DNA from: Umezawaea tangerina
GTDB taxonomy: Bacteria; Actinomycetota; Actinomycetes; Mycobacteriales; Pseudonocardiaceae
Length of the DNA stretch: 64,000 nt
Direction: 5' to 3'
Assembly (NCBI RefSeq): GCF_003002815.1
Contig: NZ_PVTF01000006.1
Span: 186,001-250,000 of the forward strand
Positions 26,328 to 34,972 of this stretch are shown here, piece after piece (the stretch's first letter is position 1; the number at the start of each line of letters is the position of its first letter). The notes under the pieces are model-generated. The model was not told the DNA's origin. It saw only the letters and a program-made list of their open reading frames with translations, and ran no database searches. The translations under genes and the position numbers were made by a program.

Positions 26328-27059
26328 GTGGACACCACCCGGCGCACGCCGATCCTCACCGCCATCGCCTGCGCCGTCGCGTCGGCCGCGGCGGTCGCGC
26401 AGTACGCGGTCCCCGGCATGATCCCGGCGTTGGAGCGCGGTCCTGACTGGTGGCGGCTGGTCACCCCGCTGCTCGTGCAGACCCTCGGCTGGTACCAGGT
26501 GGTCACGAACCTGGTCACCCTCGCGCTGGTCGGCGCCGCCGCCGAACGCGCGACGGGCCGGTGGCGCTGGGTGGTCCTGTTCGCCGCGGGCACCGCGGGA
26601 GGCCAGATCGCCGCCTACTCCTGGCACGAACCGGGTGGCGGCGACTCGATCGCCATCTGCGGCCTGGCGGGCGGTCTGGTGGTCTGGCTCCTCGCCGGTA
26701 CCGCCACGCCCTGGGCCAGCTGGGTCGTCGTGGGCTACGTCGCGATGCTGACGGGCTGGGGGCTCAGCGGGATCAGGGCCGCCGCCGCAGCCGCCCTGGT
26801 CGCCGTCGTCGTGCTGGTCGTGGTGCGCGACAAGCGCTTCGTCCTCGCGGGTGCCGTCGTCTGCGCGCTGGTCCTGGCGGCCGCCTCCGACCTGCACGGC
26901 GTCAGCCTCGTCGCCGGGATGCTCGCCGGCGCCGGACTGGTGCTGACCCGGCCCCGGCGTCACCGCGGCGCGCAGGTCACCCCGGTCACGGGTCTGTCCA
27001 CTCCGGACACCACCGCACCCCAGCTCGTCGACGCGCCGGGCATCAAGGACCCGTTGTAA
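26328..27059 (+). CDS. Rhomboid-fold membrane protein, probably non-proteolytic
   Basis: A 243-residue membrane protein with six or seven helices. The WWRLVTPLLVQTLGWYQVVTN segment, the ER-x-G-R pair (ERATGRWRWV) and the glycine-rich helix are those of the rhomboid superfamily. Where an active rhomboid has GxS with the nucleophile, this protein reads GDSIAICGLAGG, so a catalytic serine in the GxSG position is not evident; many actinobacterial relatives share this. The C-terminal 35 residues are polar and overlap the 3' end of the convergent expansin gene by 100 bp. Role unknown, perhaps protein binding in the membrane. Confidence 0.72.
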   Translation: MDTTRRTPILTAIACAVASAAAVAQYAVPGMIPALERGPDWWRLVTPLLVQTLGWYQVVTNLVTLALVGAAAERATGRWRWVVLFAAGTAGGQIAAYSWHEPGGGDSIAICGLAGGLVVWLLAGTATPWASWVVVGYVAMLTGWGLSGIRAAAAAALVAVVVLVVVRDKRFVLAGAVVCALVLAAASDLHGVSLVAGMLAGAGLVLTRPRRHRGAQVTPVTGLSTPDTTAPQLVDAPGIKDPL

Positions 27060-28369
27060 CCCTGGTTCACCGCCACGACCTGGCTGCCGGACTGGGTGAC
27101 CACGGCGTTCCACGGGTTGCCGAACCACTGCGAACCGCTGGCCGTGAACGTGGTCTTCCAGCCGGACAGCGGTTTCGCGCCGGTGTTGCGGACGATCACC
27201 TCGACCTGCCGCGCCCCCTGCCACGAGTTGACCACCCGGTACGTCGCGGCGCAGGCCGCCTGGACGGGTTGGACCGTGGTCCGCGGGATCGTGCTCCTGG
27301 TGGCCGCGATGGCCGTCGTGGTCGTCGGCGCGGTGGTGGTCGTGGTCGACACCGTCGTCGTCGGCACGTCGGCGGACCCGAACGTCTCGGTCGTCGGCGA
27401 CTCCGTCGTGTAGTCCGCCTCCGTGTACGTGCCCGTGCATCCCCGCGCGCACGCGGCGGGCAGCGAGAACCGGTACACGCGGCCGTTGTTCACCAACGAG
27501 TCCGACGCGTCGCGCACCCGGACGCGGTAGTCCGTGCCGCCGTCCTGGGTCGGCCTCAGGATGAACGACTGCCCCATGTCGCCGTTGGGCCGCGCCTGCT
27601 CCCACCCGCCCTCCGGGCCCTGGTACTCGACGCCGTGGATGCCGTTGGGCAGGTGGGACACGGCGATGACCGGGTTGGTGCCCGTGGCGTCGCGCAGGAA
27701 CCCCACCCGCAGGTCGCCGTGGTAGTCGGGGGTGGGCACGTAGGACCACGACACGCGCCGGTTGTTCCAGTGGTCGGGGTCGATGGGACCGACCCGCGCG
27801 CCGTCCTTGAGGAAGCGCGTCAACGACGTCGTCGACAGCCCAAGGTGGTCGGGGTCGTCGCGGCACCACGCGGTCGCGTCGGCGCAGCCGTCGGCGACGA
27901 CCATCGTCAGCGAGGCGCCGTTGAACTCGTCGGAGACCCAGGAACCCTCGCGGCAGAACGGTTGCCCGGTGGCGCCGTCGTTGGTCCCGGTGCAGCGGTT
28001 GCCGATCGTCACCTGGACGAACCTGCCGCAGTTGCGGCCGTTCTCGAACCGGCCGAGGTGCCCGGACTCGAGCGGTGACAACGGGCGGGCGCGTGGCGAG
28101 TAGTCGCCAGGTGTGTCGAACACGTTGAGGGACACGAAGTCCGGCGAGTCCAGCACGTGCTGGGGGAGGCCGCAGCCGCCGTAGGACGACGCGAAACCGG
28201 AGAAGTGGGTGGCGTTGCCCTTCACCGGCGGGGCGCTGCCCGCGGCCTGCCGTCCCGGCACCACGAACAGCAGGAGAGCGCCTACCAGTGCCGCTACGAC
28301 GGCCAACGCCGCCGCCGCGAACACCGCCGCGCGGGTGGTGCGCCTGTCCGACCGGGCCTCGGTGATCAC
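26960..28369 (-). CDS. Secreted expansin-like protein with C-terminal CBM2
   Basis: A wall-loosening type protein of about 469 residues. After one N-terminal membrane anchor or signal segment (AAVFAAAALAVVAALVGALLLF) comes a double-psi beta-barrel: THFSGFASSYGGCGLPQ, GRFVQVTIGNRC and the aspartate in MVVADGCADATAW correspond to the expansin D1 core. An expansin C-like beta-sandwich follows (about 195-310). A Thr-rich linker (about 325-365) precedes a CBM2 cellulose-binding domain (CAATYRVVNSWQGARQ to the C-terminal GVTCAPR) with conserved tryptophans. Expansins disrupt polysaccharide packing without hydrolysis. The GTG at 28369 follows GGAGGG; the GTG at 28381 lacks a site. It fits the plant-polymer theme of the window. 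Confidence 0.85.
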   Translation of the reverse strand: MITEARSDRRTTRAAVFAAAALAVVAALVGALLLFVVPGRQAAGSAPPVKGNATHFSGFASSYGGCGLPQHVLDSPDFVSLNVFDTPGDYSPRARPLSPLESGHLGRFENGRNCGRFVQVTIGNRCTGTNDGATGQPFCREGSWVSDEFNGASLTMVVADGCADATAWCRDDPDHLGLSTTSLTRFLKDGARVGPIDPDHWNNRRVSWSYVPTPDYHGDLRVGFLRDATGTNPVIAVSHLPNGIHGVEYQGPEGGWEQARPNGDMGQSFILRPTQDGGTDYRVRVRDASDSLVNNGRVYRFSLPAACARGCTGTYTEADYTTESPTTETFGSADVPTTTVSTTTTTAPTTTTAIAATRSTIPRTTVQPVQAACAATYRVVNSWQGARQVEVIVRNTGAKPLSGWKTTFTASGSQWFGNPWNAVVTQSGSQVVAVNQGYNGSLMPGASTSWGAVVSGVDRPVTGVTCAPR

Positions 28370-28483
28370 TTCGCCCTCCACGAGCCGGGCGCGCGGGGCG
28401 GGCCCGACCCAGCTGATGATCGACTGGGAGCCGGCCCAGGATTCTCACCGGAGTGCGCCGTGTCAAGGAGTTGACCGGTTCTG

Positions 28484-31207
28484 TTAGAACCGCCGGTCGA
28501 GCTCGGGGACGGCCGAGGGCCTGCCCAGGTGGTAGCCCTGCGCCTGGTCGCAACCGAGTCTTCGCAGGATGTCCAGTTGCAGCACGTGCTCGACGCCCTC
28601 CGCGACGACGGTGAGGTCGACGGCGTGCGCCATCGCGATGACGCTCGTGACGATGGCCTCCGCGTCGTCGGACTTGCCGAGCCCCGCGGTGAACGACTGG
28701 TCGATCTTCAGGATGTCCAGCGGCAGCGTCAGCAGCTGGGCCAGCGAGGAGTAGCCGGTGCCGAAGTCGTCGATGGCGAGCCGGACGCCGAGGTCGCGCA
28801 ACGCGGCGAGGGTGCGGGCCGCGGCGGTGGGGTCGCGCATCAGGGCGCTCTCGGTGATCTCCAGGCACAGCGCGCCCGGCGGCAGCGCGGTCGTGCGCAT
28901 CGCGTCCCGCACCGAGGCCACCAGGTGCGGGTCGTCGAGCTGGCGCGCGGACAGGTTCACGGTGAGCAGCAGCTCGGGGTTGTGGGCCGCGCGCAGGTCC
29001 ACGATCCCCCTGGTCGCGAGGCGGAGCATGTGCGCGCCGACGATGTTGATCAGGTCGCTCTCCTCCGCGAGCCCGATGAACTCCCCAGGGGGGATCAGGC
29101 CGTAGCGGGGGTGCGACCAGCGCAGCAGGCCCTCGACCATGGTGGTGCGGCCCGTGCGGAGGTCGACGATCGGCTGGTAGGCCACCCACAGCTGGTCGTT
29201 GCGGGGCGCCTCGCGCAGGTCCTGCTCCAGCCGCAGCCGCCGCTGGGTGCGCTCGCGCAGGTCGACGTCGAAGAACGCCAGCCGCCCGCGCCCCCGCGTC
29301 TTCGCCTCGTACATCGCCAGGTCCGCGTCGCGGAGCAGGTCCGCGCCGTCGCGGGGGTCGTCGGGGTCCGCGATCACGATGCCGACGCTCGCGTCGATGT
29401 GCAGGTTGCGGCCGTCCACGGAGATCGGCCGGTTCAGCTCGCCGCGGATGTGCTCGACGAGCGCGGTCGCCTCCTCCGGGCTGGTGGTGCCGTAGGCGAT
29501 GACCGCGAACTCGTCGCCGCCGAGCCTGCCGACGACGTCGCCGCGCCGCACGCTCTGGCTCAGCCGCAGGCCGAGGACCTGGAGGACCTTGTCGCCCGCG
29601 CTGTGGCCCAGCGAGTCGTTGATGATCTTGAACTTGTCCAGGTCGATGAACAGCACGGCGGTCCGGCCGGAGCGGTGCTGCCGCGCGGTCCGGCTGAGCC
29701 GTTCGATGATCACGGTCCGGTTGAGCAGTCCGGTGAGGGCGTCGTGGGTCGCCTCGTGCTCCAGCATCCCGTCGATCATCCGGCGCTCGGTGATGTCGGT
29801 GAACGACACGACCGCGGCCGACGGCCCGTCGCCGACCGAGTCGAGCGCGTGGCAGCTCAGCGACAGCCAGATGCGCGCGCCGTCCGGCCTGGTCAGCGAG
29901 AGGATCCGGCCGTTCTGCGCCTCGCCGGTGAGCCGGGTGCGGGCCGACAGGTAGTTCGACGCGGGCAGCCGCGCGCCGGTCTCGTCGTAGAGCTCGGCCA
30001 GGGTGGTCGGCAGGCCGACGACCTGCTCCTCGGTGATCCCCAGGATCCGCTCGGCCGCGGGGTTGGCCGACTCGACCAGCCCGGTGGGGCCGACCACGAT
30101 GACGCCCTCCTCCAGCGCGGCCACCACGGTGGTGAAGTGCTGCTCGGCGCGCCTGCGCGCGGTCTCGTCCGCGCAGACCAGCACGTACCCGTCGCCCATC
30201 CGCGCCACCGAGACGCGGACCGCGAGCGCACCGCCGTCGGCGCCGCGGTGCACGGCCTGCACGACGCCGCCCGCCTCCAGGATCGCCACGGGGTCGAGGG
30301 GCGCGTCGACCACGACGTGGATGGGCTGCCCGATCGCCTCGGCCGCCGACCGCCCGTACACGGTCTCGGCGGTCGGGTTCCAGCTGGTCACCAGCCCGTC
30401 GGCGGTGGTCGCGACCAGCGCGTCGCTCACGTGGGCGACCAGCGCGGCCTGGTAGTGCAGCGCGGCGGCGGCCGCCTTGCGGGCGGTCACGTCCCGCATG
30501 ATCACCTGGAACGCCGGGCGCCCCTCCCACGTCGTGCGCACGGACACCGACTCGATGTCGAGGGTGCCGCCGTCGAACCGCAGCAGGACGGCCTCGGCCG
30601 GGTCGCTCGTGGCACCCGGCACGCCTAACTCGGAGATGCGGTGCAGCATCGGCGACACCGAGTCCGGGTGGACGAAGTCGGTGATCGGCCGGTCCAGGAT
30701 GTCGGCGGGCGACTCGGCCCGCACGAACCGCACCGCCGCCGGGTTCGCGTAGACGACCTGGCCGGCCTCGTGCACGACGATCGCCTCCGGCGACAGCTCG
30801 ACCAGCAGCCGGTACCGGTCGGCCAGGTCGGTGAGCGCCTGCTGCTGGTGGTGCCTGCCGGTCACGTCGGTCGCGATGCCGACGAGCCGCTTGCTGTCCG
30901 GGTGCTCGGAGAGCCGGGCCCGGAACTGCACCCAGCGCGTCTGCCCGTCGGGGGTCTCGCACGGCTGTTCGAGCTCGAAGTCCTGCCACACCGGGGCGGC
31001 CTTCGCGGCGACGGTCAACGGGGCCACCAGCTCGGCCAGCCGGGCCTCCACCACGTCGTCGGCCGCGCCGGGCACGCCCACCATCTCGTCGAGCCCCGTC
31101 ATCCAGGTGATGGTGTCGGTGGCCAGGTCGAACCACCACGCCACGGCCTGCCCCGCCGACAGCGCCAAGCCGACGACCAGCTCACGGTCGGATCCGACGT
31201 CGCCCAT
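28484..31207 (-). CDS. Multi-PAS GGDEF-EAL protein (cyclic-di-GMP turnover)
   Basis: A 907-residue soluble signalling protein. Four or five PAS-type domains fill the N-terminal half (about 15-470; e.g. LVELSPEAIVVHEAGQVVYANPA). The GGDEF domain (about 475-640) has an intact RLGGDEFAV active site. The EAL domain (about 650-900) keeps the metal and catalytic residues: EGLLRW (the alanine of EAL is glycine), NLSARQL, EITESAL, IDDFGTGYSSL, LKIDQSF and AEGVEH. Both synthesis and hydrolysis of c-di-GMP are therefore possible. In this type of organism c-di-GMP controls development. The ATG at 31207 is preceded by AAGGA; a start 21 codons upstream is less likely. No partner is coupled to it. Confidence 0.93.
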   Translation of the reverse strand: MGDVGSDRELVVGLALSAGQAVAWWFDLATDTITWMTGLDEMVGVPGAADDVVEARLAELVAPLTVAAKAAPVWQDFELEQPCETPDGQTRWVQFRARLSEHPDSKRLVGIATDVTGRHHQQQALTDLADRYRLLVELSPEAIVVHEAGQVVYANPAAVRFVRAESPADILDRPITDFVHPDSVSPMLHRISELGVPGATSDPAEAVLLRFDGGTLDIESVSVRTTWEGRPAFQVIMRDVTARKAAAAALHYQAALVAHVSDALVATTADGLVTSWNPTAETVYGRSAAEAIGQPIHVVVDAPLDPVAILEAGGVVQAVHRGADGGALAVRVSVARMGDGYVLVCADETARRRAEQHFTTVVAALEEGVIVVGPTGLVESANPAAERILGITEEQVVGLPTTLAELYDETGARLPASNYLSARTRLTGEAQNGRILSLTRPDGARIWLSLSCHALDSVGDGPSAAVVSFTDITERRMIDGMLEHEATHDALTGLLNRTVIIERLSRTARQHRSGRTAVLFIDLDKFKIINDSLGHSAGDKVLQVLGLRLSQSVRRGDVVGRLGGDEFAVIAYGTTSPEEATALVEHIRGELNRPISVDGRNLHIDASVGIVIADPDDPRDGADLLRDADLAMYEAKTRGRGRLAFFDVDLRERTQRRLRLEQDLREAPRNDQLWVAYQPIVDLRTGRTTMVEGLLRWSHPRYGLIPPGEFIGLAEESDLINIVGAHMLRLATRGIVDLRAAHNPELLLTVNLSARQLDDPHLVASVRDAMRTTALPPGALCLEITESALMRDPTAAARTLAALRDLGVRLAIDDFGTGYSSLAQLLTLPLDILKIDQSFTAGLGKSDDAEAIVTSVIAMAHAVDLTVVAEGVEHVLQLDILRRLGCDQAQGYHLGRPSAVPELDRRF

Positions 31208-31659
31208 GAGTTCCTTCACGTCCTGGCTCCCGGGCCCGTTGTTCCGTCCGATTCGCCGTGGTGTTGGCATCGTGGAGTACTACTACATCGTCCGCGCAAA
31301 GCCCACCCATCCGAAGCACACGGTGTGTCGTTATAGCCGGTCCCCGCGACGCACGCCGTCCAGGGTGGCCATCCGGGTGATCCACGCAGGTCAGTCCACT
31401 GTGGAGCGGTGTGCCCGATGGCCGTCGGACCGTGCCCGAACGTGCCCGGAATGCGTCCTGCGCGGTGTCTGGGACCGTTACCATCGGTGGTGTTGGCGGT
31501 GGAAACGGTGCGTTCCGGCGCATCCGGGTGGTGTCCTGCGGTGCCACTGGCGAGCCTCCGGCCAACACGAGTCCACACGGCTGACCGCGCTCCCATCGGC
31601 GGCGCGCCCGTCATGGTCGCGGTGCAGCGGTGTCGGCCCTCGAGTCGGGAGGGAGCGGA
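31208..31659. other. 452-bp divergent intergenic region
   Basis: It separates the c-di-GMP gene from the ketosynthase. I see no credible gene. It must carry both promoters, but I cannot point to -35/-10 boxes with confidence. The last bases hold GGGAGGGAGCGGA directly before the ketosynthase ATG. Confidence 0.5.
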
Positions 31660-32820
31660 ATGGTTGCGCGAGGTGTGGGGATCTGCGGGATCGGCGTCGT
31701 CAGCGGCTACGGGTGGGGTCGCGAGCCGATGTGGGACGGGCTGCTGGGCGGCAAGCCCGCGGCCGCGGTGGTGCCGGGGCTCGGGATGAACGCCGACGAG
31801 ACCGTCTGGGCGGCACGCGTGCCCGACGGCGGTGACCCGGTGGACGGTCCCGGCCGGTTCGCACGGGCGATGCGCGCGGCGGCGCGGGAGGCCATCCGGG
31901 ACGCGGGCGACCGCGGTTGGCGCCCCGGCAGACGGGTCGGCCTGCTGCACGCGGTCGTGCTGGGCGAAGTGGACCTGTGGCGCGACTTCTACACCACCCG
32001 CGGCGGCACGGTGCCGGTCCGCGAGTACCTGGCCCTGATGCCGTCCACACCGATGTCCATGTTCATGCGCGAGTTCGGGTTCCACGGTCCCGCGATGAAC
32101 GTCTCCGCCATGTGCGCCTCCGGCAACGCCGGGCTGATCACCGCGAAGTCCTGGCTGGACGCGGGCATCGTGGACGACGTGGTGTTCGTGGCCACCGACC
32201 TGTCGCTCACCCCGGAGAACGTGTCCCACTTCGTCCGGCTCGGCGTCGCCATCGCGGACTCCGAGCCGCTGGACGCGTGCAGGCCGTTCCAGCAGGGCAG
32301 CAGGGGTTTCGTCATGGGCGAGGCGTCGGTGTCCTTCGTGCTCTCCCGCCGGTCCACCCGGCCCTACGCCTACGCGCTCGGCGGCGCCATGTCGCACGAC
32401 GCCTACCACGCCACCTCGATCGACCCGGCCCTCACGCACGTCACCGCCACGTTCGAGGACGCGCTGGCCAACGCGGGCGTGCCCGCCTCGGCCGTGCGCT
32501 ACCTCAACGCCCACGGGCCCGGCACCGCGCAGTGCGACCTCGCCGAGGCGGCGGTGCTGGACCGGCTGTTCCCGGAGGACACCGAGGTGTACTCGGTCAA
32601 GCCGCTCACCGGGCACTGCCAGGGCGCGGCGTCCGCCGTGGAGGTCGCGGTCGCGGCACTCGGGTACGACCGGGGAACGGTCCCCGCGCCGCCGACCGTC
32701 GCTCCCGGACACCCGCGGTTGCTCAACGGGCCCTCGCCCGTCGAAGACGGGCTCACCGTCAAGTCCTCGCTCGGCATGGGTGGTCACAACTCGGTAATCG
32801 TCCTGGCGCCGCCGGCGTGA
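31660..32820 (+). CDS. Stand-alone beta-ketoacyl synthase (FabF-like fold)
   Basis: A 386-residue condensing enzyme with the thiolase fold. The catalytic set is complete: Cys152 (SAMCASGNAG), His285 (LNAHGPGTA) and His319 (LTGHCQGAAS). The GFVMGEASVSFVLS and SSLGMGGHNSVIV blocks are typical. The N-terminal half is unusual: it is short and the region RDFYTTRGGTVPVREYLALMPSTPMSMFM replaces the normal gate loops. It is therefore unlikely to be a housekeeping FabF and could be a specialised synthase using an unusual acyl chain. The ATG at 31660 follows GGGAGGGAGCGGA. No carrier protein is adjacent; the nearest ACP is at 40.0 kb. Confidence 0.85.
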   Translation: MVARGVGICGIGVVSGYGWGREPMWDGLLGGKPAAAVVPGLGMNADETVWAARVPDGGDPVDGPGRFARAMRAAAREAIRDAGDRGWRPGRRVGLLHAVVLGEVDLWRDFYTTRGGTVPVREYLALMPSTPMSMFMREFGFHGPAMNVSAMCASGNAGLITAKSWLDAGIVDDVVFVATDLSLTPENVSHFVRLGVAIADSEPLDACRPFQQGSRGFVMGEASVSFVLSRRSTRPYAYALGGAMSHDAYHATSIDPALTHVTATFEDALANAGVPASAVRYLNAHGPGTAQCDLAEAAVLDRLFPEDTEVYSVKPLTGHCQGAASAVEVAVAALGYDRGTVPAPPTVAPGHPRLLNGPSPVEDGLTVKSSLGMGGHNSVIVLAPPA

Positions 32821-32838
32821 CACCACCCCCACGACCGC

Positions 32839-32863
32839 GGCCCGCCGGCTGAGCCGACGGGCC
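32839..32863. terminator. Convergent hairpin terminator
   Basis: GGCCCG at 32839 pairs with CGGGCC at 32858 through a stem with one mismatch and a short loop. It lies in the 61-bp gap between two converging genes. Confidence 0.55.
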
Positions 32864-32881
32864 ACCTCCACCGCACCGGGG

Positions 32882-33865
32882 TCAGGCGCGCAGCCCGGCC
32901 AGCAGCTCCGGCGTGCACGGCTCGGCGGTGCCGGTGGACTTCGCGACCTGGACCAGCTCCCGGTCGGCGAGCAGCGAGAGGTGCTCGGACGGCTCGGTGC
33001 CGAAGCTGGTGTGCGCCACGCCCATCGGGATCCGGACCAGGTCACCCGGCCCCAGCTCGGCCACCCCGCGCTGGGACACCAGCGTGCGCCGCCCGCTGAC
33101 CTGGTACTGGACCTCGTCGGCGTCCAGCGTGCGCCGGTACTCGCGGCCGTCCGACGACGGCAGCAGCACGCTGCCCAGCCGGAACGAGGCGGTGGCGTAC
33201 ACCCACGTCACGCCGGGGGTCGCGGCCTTCGTGAACACCCGCATCCGCTCGGTCTCGACGTGCACCCGGTCCAGCAGCCGCTGCTCGTCCACGGGGAACA
33301 CCACGACGTCGAGGCCGGTGCCCTCCATGAACCGGGTCACCGCCTCGTTGGCGGGTTTCGCCACCCAGCCGGGGAACGGCGGGGACACCGCCTCCGACGT
33401 GCGCGCGGCCTCGGCCACCTCGGCGACCGGGGCGGGCGTGTAGAACAGCAGGTGGCTCTCCCGCCTGCCGTAGTTGTCGTGCCCGATGCCGCGCGGGATG
33501 CGCGAGAACTCCCCCGGCCGGTGCTCGACCACGCCGAGCTCGGTCATCAGGGTCCGCTCCCCCGCGATCTGGTAGCCGATCTCGTCCACGTCGCAGTTGC
33601 GGTGGTAGAACGGCTGCCGCCCCTCCATCTTCTGCCACTCCACGCGCAGCCCGGCGTTCTCGTAGACGCTCCGCGGCGCCGCGAACGCCTCTTCGACGTA
33701 CTCCTGCGGGTAGTGCACGACCTGGAGCGGTTCGTGGTCGCTCCAGAGCTTCACCGGGAGGTGGCCGGCGTGCGGTGGGGCGAGCAGCAGCTCCTCGTCC
33801 CGCTCCACCACGCCCAGCGGCTCGTCCGAGCCGATCAGCGCGAGCACCTCCGTGACGGTTCCCAT
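32882..33865 (-). CDS. Bicupin protein, homogentisate-dioxygenase-like fold
   Basis: A 327-residue protein made of two cupin barrels (about 75-165 and 215-315). The first contains FYHRNCDVDEIGYQIAGE and PGEFSRIPRGIGHDN, reminiscent of homogentisate 1,2-dioxygenase blocks, with histidine and glutamate residues placed to bind iron. The second contains EVQYQVSGRRTL and GPGDLVRIPMGVAHTSFG and keeps fewer ligands. Length is shorter than true homogentisate dioxygenase (about 440). It could be a ring-cleaving or other metal dioxygenase acting on an aromatic substrate. ATG preceded by AGGAGAAGG. It is divergent from an Lrp-type regulator across 120 bp, which points to control by an amino acid or a derivative. 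Confidence 0.75.
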   Translation of the reverse strand: MGTVTEVLALIGSDEPLGVVERDEELLLAPPHAGHLPVKLWSDHEPLQVVHYPQEYVEEAFAAPRSVYENAGLRVEWQKMEGRQPFYHRNCDVDEIGYQIAGERTLMTELGVVEHRPGEFSRIPRGIGHDNYGRRESHLLFYTPAPVAEVAEAARTSEAVSPPFPGWVAKPANEAVTRFMEGTGLDVVVFPVDEQRLLDRVHVETERMRVFTKAATPGVTWVYATASFRLGSVLLPSSDGREYRRTLDADEVQYQVSGRRTLVSQRGVAELGPGDLVRIPMGVAHTSFGTEPSEHLSLLADRELVQVAKSTGTAEPCTPELLAGLRA

Positions 33866-33933
33866 GGTCCTTCTCCTCTGGTCGGGGGTCGCCTGCCCGG
33901 CGGCCCTGCGACGAGAATCGGCCGGAAGTCGCC

Positions 33934-33955
33934 GATCCGGGTGCACACCGGGATC
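33934..33955. promoter_or_regulatory. 22-bp near-palindrome in bicupin/Lrp intergenic region
   Basis: Arms GATCCGGGTG (33934-33943) and CACCGGGATC (33946-33955) differ from perfect symmetry at one pair, around a 2-bp centre. It sits 31 bp before the regulator start and is a candidate autoregulatory Lrp/AsnC operator. Confidence 0.5.
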
Positions 33956-33985
33956 CTTCCGCCGGAACCCGACACAATGTTGACC

Positions 33986-34951
33986 ATGAAGAGGGAATCC
34001 GTCGTCCTCGACGACGTGGACCGGGGCCTGCTGCACGCGCTGGACGTCGACGGCCGGGCGTCGTTCGCGCGCATCGGCGAGGTCCTCGGCGTCTCGGACC
34101 GCACGGTGGCCCGCCGCTACGCCCGGATGCGCGAGACCGGGCTGGTCCGCCTCGTCGGGGATGTCAACGCCGTCCGGTTCGGCGGCTCCGAGTGGGTCAT
34201 CCGGGTGCAGTGCAAGCCGGGGTCGGCCGTGGAGGTCGCGACCGCGCTGGCCCGCCGCGAGGACACCCGGTGGGTGCACCTGCTCTCCGGCGGCACGGAG
34301 ATCTGCGCGAGCCTGCGCTCGTGGACGCTCGAGGAGCGCGACGAGCTGATCCTGCAGCGGTTGCAGCGCACCGCCCCCGTCGTGTCGGTGACCGCGCACA
34401 GCGTGCTGCACGTCTTCGGCCAGGACCGCCCCGACCTCGACGGCCGGGGCACCCTGGACGACGAGCAGGTCGCGGCCCTGCGGCCCGCGCGCGGGAACGC
34501 CGACCACGTCACCCTCACCGACGACGACCGCCCGCTGGTCAAGGCGCTGGCCGCGGACGGCCGCGCCACCTACCAGGTGCTGGCCGCCGCGACCGGCTGG
34601 TCGGAGTCCACCGTCGCCCGCCGCGTCGACGCCCTGCGCGCCGCCGGGCTGCTCTACATCGACGTGGACGTCGACCTCGCCCTCATCGGCTACCGCACGG
34701 ACGCCCGCCTGTGGGTGTCCGTGCCTCCCGCCCACCTCGCCGAGACCGGTGCCGCGCTCACCGCGCACCCCGAGGTCGCCTTCTGCGCCGCGACGACCGG
34801 TCCGACGAACCTGCTGGTCTCCGCCGTGTGCCGGGACGGCAAGGACCTCTACCGCTACCTCACCCAACGGCTCGGCTCGCTGCCGCACGTGCGCGGCGTC
34901 GAGACCGCGCCGGTCATCCGGACGATCAAGCGCGCGGGCCCGTACACCTGA
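33986..34951 (+). CDS. Lrp/AsnC-family regulator with two tandem modules
   Basis: A 321-residue regulator, about twice the normal Lrp length. Module one has a helix-turn-helix (FARIGEVLGVSDRTVARRYARM) at about 25-46 and a RAM-type ligand domain up to about 140. Module two repeats it, with YQVLAAATGWSESTVARRV followed by a second RAM fold (about 230-315). Tandem AsnC proteins of this kind are common in actinomycetes near amino-acid-related genes. ATG at 33977 is an alternative start; neither has a strong ribosome-binding site, so a leaderless or near-leaderless transcript is possible. Most likely it controls the divergent bicupin and itself. Confidence 0.9.
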   Translation: MKRESVVLDDVDRGLLHALDVDGRASFARIGEVLGVSDRTVARRYARMRETGLVRLVGDVNAVRFGGSEWVIRVQCKPGSAVEVATALARREDTRWVHLLSGGTEICASLRSWTLEERDELILQRLQRTAPVVSVTAHSVLHVFGQDRPDLDGRGTLDDEQVAALRPARGNADHVTLTDDDRPLVKALAADGRATYQVLAAATGWSESTVARRVDALRAAGLLYIDVDVDLALIGYRTDARLWVSVPPAHLAETGAALTAHPEVAFCAATTGPTNLLVSAVCRDGKDLYRYLTQRLGSLPHVRGVETAPVIRTIKRAGPYT

Positions 34952-34972
34952 CCGTCCACTCCGGACCGGAGG

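Noticed and set aside
28475-28492. Hairpin overlapping the stop of the GGDEF-EAL gene
   Set aside because: A 7-bp stem overlaps the stop codon; too short and badly placed for a confident terminator.
26007-31139. 1710-residue minus-strand frame covering the GGDEF-EAL, expansin and rhomboid region
   Set aside because: It is an out-of-frame reading; the composition is Arg/Pro/Gly-rich and it contradicts three genes with recognised domains.
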